Assembly (NCBI GenBank): GCA_012521805.1
Contig: JAAYLQ010000168.1
Location: 1-13,993 of the forward strand
Direction of reading: 5' to 3'
DNA length: 13,993 nt
DNA from: Bacillota bacterium
GTDB taxonomy: Bacteria > Bacillota > Limnochordia > Darwinibacteriales > DTU012
Shown here: positions 1 through 7,250 of the stretch, in pieces
Position numbering within the stretch: position 1 is the stretch's first letter
Layout: every line of letters starts with the position of its first letter
Notes under the pieces: model-generated
The model's input: only the letters and a program-made list of their open reading frames with translations
What the model was told of the DNA's origin: nothing
Databases searched by the model: none
Program-made: the position numbers and the translations under genes

Positions 1-462
1 AAAGATATCATTGGCGATCGGTATGGAATTTCACAGCTTAAACCGCTTAACCCCTATCAAAGGGTTGAAGCCGAAACTATCGCCTGGCAAAAAGGCATCA
101 CTACTGAAGAGTGCAGTGCACCGGGAGGTTACGTAGCAAGTATCAACCTCAATGTGACCAATATTGATGATGGTGATTGGCTGGCAGTAGCGAATGCTGA
201 TTTTGGAGCAGACGGTCCTTCAATCTTCTCAGCAAATGTTGCTGCATCGGTTGGAGGTCAAATCGAAATCCGGATCGACAGTCCAGAAGGCAGGGTAATC
301 GGCACCTTGGACATCGAATCCACTGGTGGAGATCAAGAATGGAAACTGCTCCAGTGCGATGTGGAAAACGTTACCGGTGTTCACAACATCTTCTTTATGT
401 TTAAAGGTACAAACGAAGCTAAAACCAACCTGTTTAAATTTGACTACTGGCAGTTTAAGTAG
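1..462 (+). CDS. C-terminal CBM6 module of a 5'-truncated protein, probably a GH43 enzyme
   Basis: The reading frame is open from base 1 to the TAG at 460-462, so the gene starts upstream of the window and 153 residues are visible. From LNPYQRVEAETIAW (residues 15-28) to FDYWQFK the segment is a complete CBM6 beta-sandwich module. It shares its start motif (EAETIAW) and its end motif (VHxxFFxFKG, LFKFDYWQF) with the CBM6 modules of the GH43 proteins downstream. The short stretch before it (GISQLKPLNPY) resembles the linker that follows the GH43 propeller in the gene at 7251 (GVDQIKFLDPY), so the missing part is probably a GH43 domain; this is inference. CBM6 modules commonly bind xylan or beta-glucan. 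Here the usual TGGW loop reads TGGDQEW, so one expected cleft aromatic is absent. Signal peptide and catalytic residues cannot be judged. Confidence 0.85.
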   Translation, partial: KDIIGDRYGISQLKPLNPYQRVEAETIAWQKGITTEECSAPGGYVASINLNVTNIDDGDWLAVANADFGADGPSIFSANVAASVGGQIEIRIDSPEGRVIGTLDIESTGGDQEWKLLQCDVENVTGVHNIFFMFKGTNEAKTNLFKFDYWQFK

Positions 463-476
463 CTGAGTGAAATTAG

Positions 477-510
477 GCTGTTTCCCTACAAATTTCTGTA
501 GGGAAACAGC
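477..510 (+). terminator. perfect 14-bp hairpin, terminator-like
   Basis: GCTGTTTCCCTACA (477-490) pairs perfectly with TGTAGGGAAACAGC (497-510) around a 6-nt loop. It lies 14 bases after the stop of the first gene and about 25 bases before the ribosome binding site of the next. Only a short T run (CTTT) follows, so it may be a leaky terminator or an mRNA-stabilising/processing hairpin rather than a strong intrinsic terminator. Confidence 0.55.
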
Positions 511-552
511 AATTCTTTAGTAAAATAGGCATTTAAAGGGAGGAGTTCAGTT

Positions 553-1908
553 ATGAATGCAGCGGAAATGAAAAAAAACTACCATTACAACAACCCAATA
601 ATCCAAACAAATTATACAGCAGACCCAGCCCCGATGGTGTATAATGACCGCGTTTATCTATATACCTCACATGATGAAGATGGATCAACATGGTTTACAA
701 TGAACGATTGGAAATGTTACTCCTCATCCGATATGGTCAATTGGACGGATCATGGTTCCGTGCTCCATTTTAATGAGTTTAGATGGGCTCGGGGTGATGC
801 ATGGGCGGGCCAGTGTGTTGAGAGAAATGGTAAATTTTATTTTTATGTTCCAATTAATAAGAAGAATGGTGGCATGGCAGTAGGGGTTGCTGTTTCCGAC
901 AGCCCACTTGGTCCATTTAAAGATCCCCTCGGACACCCCTTGGTGGAAACCGGCACAGGAGACATTGATCCGACAGTATTTATTGATGATGATGGTCAGG
1001 CATATTTATATTGGGGTAATCCTTATCTGTGGTATGTAAAGTTGAATGAAGACATGATCTCATACGATCAGGAAGTAGGGATTGTTCAGGTTGAGTTAAC
1101 GCCAGAGGGTTTTGGTAAAAGAGAAGGGGATGATCCTAAACGGCCTACTTTATATGAGGAAGCTCCATGGTTCTATAAACGCAATGGTTTATATTATATG
1201 GTGTATGCCGCGAGTGGGATACCTGAAAATATAGCCTATTCTACCAGCACTTCGCCTACCGGGCCTTGGACCTTTAGGGGCATCATTATGCCTACCCAGG
1301 GAACCAGTTTTACAAACCATCCAGGAGTCTGTGATTTTAAAGGCAGATCTTATTTCTTCTATCATAATGGAGCGCTGCCGGGCGGCGGTGGATTTACCCG
1401 CTCTGTCTGTGTCGAGGAATTTGAGTACAATCCAGATGGAACATTCCCAACTCTAAATATGACAACCGAAGGTGTTTCTCCGGTTGCCAACTTAAATCCA
1501 TACATTAGGAATGAAGCCGAAACTATCGCCTGGTCTTATGGAGTTAGAACAGAACCATGCAGCAAAGGCGGAATGAACGTTTGTAATATCGATGATGAAG
1601 ATTATATTAAGGTTCGCAGCGTTGATTTTGGCTCTGTTGGCGCGGAATCGTTTACTGCTTGTGTGTCGAGCGTTAAAAACGGCGGAATGATCGAACTTCG
1701 CCTAGGTAGTCCAGATGGAAAATTAATCGGGGTGCTCAACGTACCGAATACTGGCGGTTATGATAATTGGAAGTTGTGCAGTACCAGTATTGAGAATACC
1801 CAGGGAGTTCACGACCTGTTCTTCGTCTTCAAAGGTGAAGCCAAAAACGACCTGTTCAAATTTGATTTTTGGCAGTTTGAAGAGGCGCAAAGCAGGAATG
1901 GAGAGTGA
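553..1908 (+). CDS. GH43-CBM6 arabinofuranosidase/xylosidase without signal peptide (probably cytoplasmic)
   Basis: This 451-aa protein has a GH43 five-bladed propeller (about residues 13-310) followed by a CBM6 module (about 315-443). The three GH43 carboxylates are visible: catalytic base D24 (TADPAP), pKa modulator D139 (GDIDPTVF) and general acid E203 (YEEAPW). H271 (FFYHNG) matches the conserved propeller histidine. The family removes alpha-L-arabinofuranose or beta-xylose from arabinoxylan; the CBM6-tailed branch includes arabinoxylan arabinofuranohydrolases, but exact specificity cannot be read here. The start ATG has a strong site, AAAGGGAGGAG (535-545). The N-terminus (MNAAEMKKNYHYNNP) is hydrophilic, and an in-frame TAG at 526-528 rules out an upstream signal peptide. 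The core is very close to the secreted enzyme at 4870. It lies 6 bases before the GH39 gene, suggesting that the two act together on imported oligosaccharides. Confidence 0.93.
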   Translation: MNAAEMKKNYHYNNPIIQTNYTADPAPMVYNDRVYLYTSHDEDGSTWFTMNDWKCYSSSDMVNWTDHGSVLHFNEFRWARGDAWAGQCVERNGKFYFYVPINKKNGGMAVGVAVSDSPLGPFKDPLGHPLVETGTGDIDPTVFIDDDGQAYLYWGNPYLWYVKLNEDMISYDQEVGIVQVELTPEGFGKREGDDPKRPTLYEEAPWFYKRNGLYYMVYAASGIPENIAYSTSTSPTGPWTFRGIIMPTQGTSFTNHPGVCDFKGRSYFFYHNGALPGGGGFTRSVCVEEFEYNPDGTFPTLNMTTEGVSPVANLNPYIRNEAETIAWSYGVRTEPCSKGGMNVCNIDDEDYIKVRSVDFGSVGAESFTACVSSVKNGGMIELRLGSPDGKLIGVLNVPNTGGYDNWKLCSTSIENTQGVHDLFFVFKGEAKNDLFKFDFWQFEEAQSRNGE

Positions 1909-1914
1909 TTACTT

Positions 1915-3420
1915 ATGGTGAAAGAAATTAAGATCCCCAGCTCAGGTAAGCCTTTTATCAATAATGCAACCTACTGTGTGGGTACAGGAAGATTGGGCCT
2001 GGCGCTCCAAAAAGAGTATGTGGATCATCTGCAGTTAGTGCAGAAGACCATAAAATTTAGATATATCCGGGGACATGGTCTGTTCTGTGATGATGTGGGA
2101 ATCTACCGGGAAGATAAAGTTGATGGTGAGCTTCGTCCGTTTTACAATTTCACATACTTAGATCGGATTATAGACACTTATTTAGAAAACGGTATCAGGC
2201 CATTTCTTGAGCTTGGTTTTATGCCAGAAAGGCTAAAGACTGGAGAGCAGACAGTATTTTACTGGAAAGGCAATGTTACACCTCCGTCATCTTATGAAAA
2301 ATGGGCAGATTTGGTCAAAGCAACACTGGAGCATTTAATAGAAAGATATGGTAGAGACGAAGTTGTTACCTGGCCTGTTGAAGTATGGAACGAACCGAAT
2401 ATTCCATTCTGGGCTGGCACAATGGAAGAGTATTTTAAGCTATACGATTATTCAGCTCGGGCAGTTAAAGAGGTTGATCCTGATATCCAAGTGGGTGGAC
2501 CTGCTATCTGCGGAGTGGAGACGGAGAAGTGGCTGCGAGGATTTATTGAGCACTGCATAGAGAATAACTCACCATTGGACTTTATCAGCCGCCACTGTTA
2601 CACTGCAGAGCAGCCAACTAGGCAGGGACACTATATTTATCATAAATTGAATGAACCAACGTATATGATTGACGAACTTAAAGAAACGAGAGCGATCATG
2701 GCCGATTATCCTTTAACAAAGGATATGCCGCTCCATATTACCGAGTTCAACAGTTCCTATAATCCCCTATGTCCGGTTCATGATACAACTTATCAGGCAG
2801 CGTATATAGCCCGTATCCTCAGTGAAGCGGGAGAGTATGCTGACTCGTACTCATACTGGACATTCAGTGACGTGTTCGAGGAGGCTGATGTGCCCAAGTC
2901 CCTGTTCCATGGTGGATTTGGACTTGTTGCACTTAATTCAATTAAAAAGCCTACGTTTTATACTTTTGAGTTTTTCTCGAAAGCTGGAGATGAGCTGCTT
3001 TATCGCGATGCTAACCTAATTGTAACTAAAAAGAATGATCGCTATGTGATTATAGGTTGGAACTGGCACAGCAGATGGAGCGATACAGAGCCGGTTAATC
3101 AGGATTACCGCTTGCTGCTGCCTTCCGTTGGTCAGGAAGCGATTATGGTTAAGAAGTTGGTGGGTGGAGCATATGCCAACCCCATCCAGACTTGGATTAA
3201 CCTTGGCATGCCCCGTAGTTTAGATAATGAACAGCTGGAGATTCTGCAGGCATCCTCGCTGCCGCTGCAGTCAGACGCTAGGCTGACAGAAAATGACGGT
3301 CAGTATGCGGTTGAGCTGGCTATTGAACCCAATCATGTGCAAATGATTGAGATTATACCAGTTAAAGATTTAGCTGATACGTACTTAGGATTCGATCCAG
3401 ATTTTTATGGGATTAAATGA
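1915..3420 (+). CDS. xynB: GH39 beta-xylosidase (XynB-like), cytoplasmic
   Basis: This 501-aa (beta/alpha)8 glycosidase removes xylose from the non-reducing end of xylo-oligosaccharides by a retaining mechanism. The acid/base is E160 (VWNEPN) and the nucleophile is E277 (HITEFNSSY). These are the residue numbers known for Thermoanaerobacterium saccharolyticum XynB, and segments such as CVGTGRLGLALQKEY, RGHGLFCDDVGIYRED and SYWTFSDVFEE look nearly the same as in that enzyme from memory. Length is typical for the family. There is no signal peptide or membrane segment, so the enzyme should act on imported oligosaccharides. It starts 6 bases after the GH43-CBM6 stop; GGAGAG (1900-1905) lies inside the end of the upstream gene, so translation is probably coupled. 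GTG at 1918 is a possible alternative start one codon later. Activity on other substrates cannot be excluded, but beta-xylosidase is by far the likeliest. Confidence 0.95.
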   Translation: MVKEIKIPSSGKPFINNATYCVGTGRLGLALQKEYVDHLQLVQKTIKFRYIRGHGLFCDDVGIYREDKVDGELRPFYNFTYLDRIIDTYLENGIRPFLELGFMPERLKTGEQTVFYWKGNVTPPSSYEKWADLVKATLEHLIERYGRDEVVTWPVEVWNEPNIPFWAGTMEEYFKLYDYSARAVKEVDPDIQVGGPAICGVETEKWLRGFIEHCIENNSPLDFISRHCYTAEQPTRQGHYIYHKLNEPTYMIDELKETRAIMADYPLTKDMPLHITEFNSSYNPLCPVHDTTYQAAYIARILSEAGEYADSYSYWTFSDVFEEADVPKSLFHGGFGLVALNSIKKPTFYTFEFFSKAGDELLYRDANLIVTKKNDRYVIIGWNWHSRWSDTEPVNQDYRLLLPSVGQEAIMVKKLVGGAYANPIQTWINLGMPRSLDNEQLEILQASSLPLQSDARLTENDGQYAVELAIEPNHVQMIEIIPVKDLADTYLGFDPDFYGIK

Positions 3421-3432
3421 TGGAATGAAAAT

Positions 3433-3460
3433 AGGGGTGTTTCCTCAGTGAGATGCCCCT
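3433..3460 (+). terminator. weak hairpin after the GH39 gene
   Basis: AGGGGTGT (3433-3440) pairs with ATGCCCCT (3453-3460), including two G-U pairs, with CTC/GAG able to extend pairing inside the loop. It sits 12 bases after the GH39 stop. No clear T-tract follows (TCCTATCACA), so it is at best a weak or partial terminator that may separate the cytoplasmic enzyme pair from the exported proteins downstream. Confidence 0.4.
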
Positions 3461-3594
3461 TCCTATCACAATTAGTCCGGTTGTTTTCAGAATATAATGG
3501 CGTCAGGTTCTTTTCAGAGATATCAAAGGTGGTGGTGCCTATACAGCAGACATAACGAACCGCTAGCTTTTTAAATTGACAACAATCAGAAATC

Positions 3595-3602
3595 AGGGAG
3601 GA
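3595..3602 (+). promoter_or_regulatory. ribosome binding site fixing the start at 3609
   Basis: AGGGAGGA lies 6 bases before ATG 3609. The reading frame is also open from a TTG at 3576, but that codon has no comparable site in front of it and would place polar residues ahead of the signal peptide, so 3609 is the better start. Confidence 0.8.
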
Positions 3603-3608
3603 AAAATT

Positions 3609-4658
3609 ATGCCAAGAAAGTTTAAAGTATTACCTAATATTTTTCTCTTGATTTTATTTGCTGCATTGTTAACTGGATGTGTAAATGAAGTATCTGGTGT
3701 TGTAGTGGATGCTGATGGTAATCCGATGGCAGGGGTTACTGTGGTTATTGATGGAAGTAGACGGGTAACTGTGGAAACTGATGAGGATGGAAATTGGTCA
3801 GCTCCGGTTTCCGGTAAAGAAGTAGCAATTACTGCAGTTAAGGATGGGTACGAATTCGACACTGTAGTTCTCCAGACTGAAGAGTTGGAACCTGTTACCA
3901 TAACTGCTAAACCAGGATTGACTGTAAAACCAGCTGCAGGATACTATGAGGATGTTGTGTTGGCAGCTCTCACAATTGCCGGAGATTATACTATTTACTA
4001 TACGGTTGATGGAAGTGAACCAACTGAAAAAAGTGCTGTTTATTCCGAGCCGATTATCATTGAGGAAACAACACTGCTAAAGGCTATCGCTGTTAATAAT
4101 GCGGATAAAACTGATGTGAAGGAATTAAGCGCTAAGTATGATGTTGATTTGAAAAACATCTTGAAAAACGGTGGATTCGAACTTGGACTTGATGGTTGGG
4201 AAGGCAAAGGCTGCGACATCAGCTTGAGCGAAGATGCATATTCAGGTTCATACAGTGTTTTAGCAACTAATCGCAACGATACTGGCTGCGGACCTCAGCA
4301 GCGCCTTTATGATTCCATTCAACCTGGTAAAACATACCAAGTCTCGGCCAGGGTGAAGTATGTTGGCGATTCAGCTCCAGATACCCGCTTCTTCTTCATC
4401 ACTTTCCAGGATGGGGACAGCTGGGTGACAGCTCACAACGGCCCAGGCGCTGATATCACCAAGGGTGAGTGGGGGCTGATTGAGGGCACTTACACACCTC
4501 CAGTAGAAATTGATCGTGGAGACACTGGTGTATTTCCACTTACATTCGAAGATATGCGGGTCTTTATCGAAACCTCCTGGACCGCCGAACAAGATCCGAA
4601 TCGAGACTTAATGGATTTCTATGTAGACGATGTTACTATAATACTCCTTGAAGATTAG
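3609..4658 (+). CDS. lipid-anchored carbohydrate-binding protein, no catalytic domain
   Basis: The 349-aa product begins MPRKFK followed by a hydrophobic stretch ending in the lipobox LLTGC (C24), so it should be lipid-anchored on the outer face of the membrane. Next come a carboxypeptidase-regulatory-like (transthyretin-type) beta domain (about 27-100, VSGVVVDADGNPMAGVTV) and a chitobiase C-terminal-like Ig fold (about 103-178, YTIYYTVDGSEPTEKSAVYSEPI). The C-terminal domain (about 183-346) resembles CBM4/9/22 beta-sandwiches (ILKNGGFELGLDGWEG, then a jelly-roll pattern ending MDFYVDDVTI). I see no glycosidase, esterase or lyase motif. Given its neighbours, it probably holds xylan or xylo-oligosaccharides at the cell surface. 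It could instead be the anchoring subunit of a multi-enzyme assembly or feed a transporter outside the window. Domain calls are from pattern recognition only. Confidence 0.85.
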   Translation: MPRKFKVLPNIFLLILFAALLTGCVNEVSGVVVDADGNPMAGVTVVIDGSRRVTVETDEDGNWSAPVSGKEVAITAVKDGYEFDTVVLQTEELEPVTITAKPGLTVKPAAGYYEDVVLAALTIAGDYTIYYTVDGSEPTEKSAVYSEPIIIEETTLLKAIAVNNADKTDVKELSAKYDVDLKNILKNGGFELGLDGWEGKGCDISLSEDAYSGSYSVLATNRNDTGCGPQQRLYDSIQPGKTYQVSARVKYVGDSAPDTRFFFITFQDGDSWVTAHNGPGADITKGEWGLIEGTYTPPVEIDRGDTGVFPLTFEDMRVFIETSWTAEQDPNRDLMDFYVDDVTIILLED

Positions 4659-4680
4659 GATTTGTTTTTCGTGTAGAAAT

Positions 4681-4709
4681 AAGGCGGTGGATGCAGTCTT
4701 CACCCCCTT
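4681..4709 (+). terminator. imperfect hairpin with short T run
   Basis: AAGGCGGTG (4681-4689) pairs with CACCCCCTT (4701-4709) with one C-C mismatch and an 11-nt loop, followed by two more Ts. It lies 22 bases after the stop of the lipoprotein gene. The remaining AT-rich 160 bases up to the next gene hold no other structure I can support. Confidence 0.4.
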
Positions 4710-4869
4710 TTGATGTATTATTACTTGCGGCTAATATTTGCAAAATAATATCATTCCATGACTATTTGTTAATTATTATTAAGGAATTAAGTAGGAGTTT
4801 TGGCTTAGAGATTGAATTAATAAATTGAGCCATTATTTGCTAATAAAATATTAGTTAGGAGAATGTGCT

Positions 4870-7188
4870 GTGAAAATGAAATGGGTTTGGCTGATTACAT
4901 TTGTTCTGATGTTCGCTTACCTACCTGTATGTTTTGCTGATAACCCCATTGTTCAGACAATCTATACTTCGGATCCAGCTCCCCTTGTCCATAATGGTGT
5001 TCTATATGTTTATACTGGACATGACGAACCCGGTTCCACATATTTTACGATGTATGATTGGAGATTATTTTCCACAACAGATATGGTGAACTGGACAGAT
5101 CACGGTGCTGTTTTTGCACCGACAGAGTTCAGCTGGGCGAAACCTGGTGATGCCTGGGCTGCTCAGTGCATAGAGAGAAATGGTAAGTTCTATTTTTATG
5201 TTACTGCGACCCACAGAACTCTCAATCGTCCGGCAATAGGAGTCGCGGTTGCAGATTCTCCTTTTGGTCCGTTTGTTGATCCTATTGGTCGCCCCCTTGT
5301 TGCCCACGCCTGGGGAGATATCGACCCAACTGTATTTATTGATGATGATGGTCAAGCGTATCTTTATTGGGGAAATCCCAACTTGTGGTATGTGAAATTG
5401 AACGAAGATATGATTTCTTATGATAAAACTGTTGGTGTTGTCAGAGTACCATTAACAGAAGAAAGTTTCGGAAAACGCTATGGGGATCCTGACAGAGCAA
5501 CATTATACGAAGAAGGTCCGTGGCTGTATAAACGGAACGGAATCTATTACTTAATTTATGCTGCCAGCGGCATACCAGAAAATATTGCCTATTCTACCAG
5601 TGATAGTCCTACCGGGCCTTGGACATTCCAGGGAATCATTATGCCTACTGAAGGACGCAGCTTTACTAATCACCCAGGAGTTGTAGACTATAAGGGCAGA
5701 ACCTATTTCTTTTATCATAATGGTGCTCTACCTGGCGGCGGAGGCTTCACCCGCTCTGTATGTGTCGAAGAGTTCGAATTTAACGAGGACGGAACATTTC
5801 CAACTATTAGAATGTCCAAAGAAGGGCCTGAGGCAATTGAAAATTTAAATCCTTATCAAAGGACAGAAGCAGAAACAATTGCCTGGTCTTCTGGTGTGCA
5901 GACTGAACCCTGCTCACTTGGCGGAATGAACGTCTGCAGTATCAATCATGGTGACTACATTAAGGTGAAAAATGTTGACTTTGGCGAGCAAGGAGCTGCT
6001 TCCTTCTCAGCTAGCGTTGCCAGCGGCTCAAATGGAGGAGTAATAGAGCTGCGGTTAGACAATCTTTATGGGGAAGTGATTGGAACTCTGCCGGTACCTT
6101 ATACTGGCGGCTGGGATGTCTGGACAACAAAAACCACTGCCGTTACCGGCGCTGCAGGTGTCCATGATCTGTTCTTGGTTTTCAAAGGTACAGAAGATGA
6201 ACTGTTTAAGTTTGATTACTGGCAGTTTGAACCGATGAGCAGTAGTTCAGAAGTTTTAGCAATCAGTGCTGTTATCGATCAATATAAAATTGATCAAGCT
6301 GATGGTAGAAATACAGCAAACATTACTGTAACTGCTGTTTATGCAGATGGAACCAGTAGAGATGTAACAGCTGAGGCAGAAGTGACTATCGACCAAGAAA
6401 ATGTTGTCGATGTTAGTGGAGGGATCGTTACAGGTATTGGTTACGGCGAAGCAGTACTCACCATAAGTTATGAAGGTCAGACTGATCAGCTGCATGTTGT
6501 TGTACGGGATTTAGAAAGTGAGTTGACTGTCAAGCAGCTGATTCTTGACCAGCAGGATTTTGAGCTCTATGTAGGAACCAATGCGTTCTTTACGGTGACT
6601 GCTGAATATCTTGACGGGCGGCTTGAAGATGTAACTGATAAAGCGGTGTACCACAATTCGAATCCTCAAGTTGCTTCAGTCAGCAGGGGAACCATTCTAG
6701 CCAGGTCTGCCGGTCACACTGATGTGACGGTAAGTTTTCAAGGCAAAATGGGAGAGCCAGCAGAGGTTACAATTCCAGTGACAGTTGCCAATCGGAATCC
6801 GTATGCCCGCAACGAGGCAGAACTATTTTCCTCACAGTCAGGTGTACAGACAGAAGACTGTTCTGAGGGTGGACTGAATGTAGGTTATATTGAAGACGGA
6901 GACTGGATTATGTTCAGAGGTGTGGACTTTGCTGATGGTGCAGCAGCATTTAGCGCACGGGTAGCCTCGTCTACAAGTGGCGGCACAATTGAGGTTCGCC
7001 TCGGCAGCCCCAACGGCCAATTAGTGGGAACGTTGGCGGTAGGAAACACCGGAGGATGGCAGAATTGGGTGACCAGAACTGCCCGCATTGATAATATTAG
7101 TGGTGTGCATGACGTCTACCTTAAGTTTACTGGCGGCAGTGGTTATTTGTTAAATATCAATTGGTGGCAGTTTGAGCCCGCCGAATAG
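4870..7188 (+). CDS. secreted GH43-CBM6-Ig-Ig-CBM6 arabinoxylan-active enzyme
   Basis: This 772-aa exported protein has a signal peptide ending at about CFA|DNP (residue 23/24). The order is GH43 (about 24-320), CBM6 (about 326-455), two bacterial Ig-like (Big_2-type) domains (about 461-545 and 553-640; cores YADGTSRDVT and YLDGRLEDVTD) and a second CBM6 (about 643-770). Catalytic residues are D35 (TSDPAP), D152 (GDIDPTVF) and E215 (YEEGPW). The GH43 core is close to the signal-less enzyme at 553. The likely role is release of arabinofuranose or xylose substituents from xylan outside the cell. I chose GTG 4870, 8 bases after AGGAG (4857-4861); ATG 4876 would be 14 bases away. The second CBM6 keeps the full canonical cleft pattern (NVGYI, GDWI, TGGWQNW), whereas the first reads NVCSI and GDYI. 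No transmembrane or cell-wall sorting signal is seen at the C-terminus. Confidence 0.93.
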   Translation: MKMKWVWLITFVLMFAYLPVCFADNPIVQTIYTSDPAPLVHNGVLYVYTGHDEPGSTYFTMYDWRLFSTTDMVNWTDHGAVFAPTEFSWAKPGDAWAAQCIERNGKFYFYVTATHRTLNRPAIGVAVADSPFGPFVDPIGRPLVAHAWGDIDPTVFIDDDGQAYLYWGNPNLWYVKLNEDMISYDKTVGVVRVPLTEESFGKRYGDPDRATLYEEGPWLYKRNGIYYLIYAASGIPENIAYSTSDSPTGPWTFQGIIMPTEGRSFTNHPGVVDYKGRTYFFYHNGALPGGGGFTRSVCVEEFEFNEDGTFPTIRMSKEGPEAIENLNPYQRTEAETIAWSSGVQTEPCSLGGMNVCSINHGDYIKVKNVDFGEQGAASFSASVASGSNGGVIELRLDNLYGEVIGTLPVPYTGGWDVWTTKTTAVTGAAGVHDLFLVFKGTEDELFKFDYWQFEPMSSSSEVLAISAVIDQYKIDQADGRNTANITVTAVYADGTSRDVTAEAEVTIDQENVVDVSGGIVTGIGYGEAVLTISYEGQTDQLHVVVRDLESELTVKQLILDQQDFELYVGTNAFFTVTAEYLDGRLEDVTDKAVYHNSNPQVASVSRGTILARSAGHTDVTVSFQGKMGEPAEVTIPVTVANRNPYARNEAELFSSQSGVQTEDCSEGGLNVGYIEDGDWIMFRGVDFADGAAAFSARVASSTSGGTIEVRLGSPNGQLVGTLAVGNTGGWQNWVTRTARIDNISGVHDVYLKFTGGSGYLLNINWWQFEPAE

Positions 7189-7201
7189 CACAGGGTAATA
7201 G

Positions 7202-7228
7202 GCCAGCACTGCCACAGTCAGTGCTGGC
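7202..7228 (+). other. perfect 10-bp hairpin just before a ribosome binding site
   Basis: GCCAGCACTG (7202-7211) pairs with CAGTGCTGGC (7219-7228) around the loop CCACAGT. It ends 10 bases before the ribosome binding site of the next gene and is followed by TAAAATTCG rather than a T-tract. It fits an mRNA-stabilising or processing hairpin between co-transcribed genes better than a terminator; a leaky terminator remains possible. Confidence 0.5.
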
Positions 7229-7238
7229 TAAAATTCGC

Positions 7239-7246
7239 AGGAGGTG
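7239..7246 (+). promoter_or_regulatory. ribosome binding site fixing the start at 7251
   Basis: AGGAGGTG, a near-perfect match to the 16S 3' end, lies 4 bases before ATG 7251. A GTG at 7221 is in frame but lies inside the hairpin at 7202-7228 and lacks its own site, so 7251 is the start. Confidence 0.85.
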
Positions 7247-7250
7247 TCTT

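Noticed and set aside
3493..3498. Perfect TATAAT in the gap before the lipoprotein gene, a possible -10 promoter element
   Set aside because: No reasonable -35 element occurs 16-18 bases upstream and there is no extended -10 TG; the sequence is AT-rich, so it remains only a weak candidate.
3500..3560. Possible remnant of a coding sequence in the gap after the GH39 gene (one frame reads like a short protein fragment)
   Set aside because: It is too short, matches nothing I recognise, and stops soon in that frame; no start or ribosome binding site.
3576..3581. TTGACA, a perfect -35 box just before the lipoprotein gene
   Set aside because: A -10 at normal spacing would fall on or after the ribosome binding site, making the transcript almost leaderless despite a strong site at 3595-3602.
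4738..4766. TTGCAA followed 17 bases later by ACTATT in the AT-rich gap before the 772-residue enzyme, a possible promoter
   Set aside because: The -10 match is poor (three of six) and the gap is AT-rich enough to give such pairs by chance.
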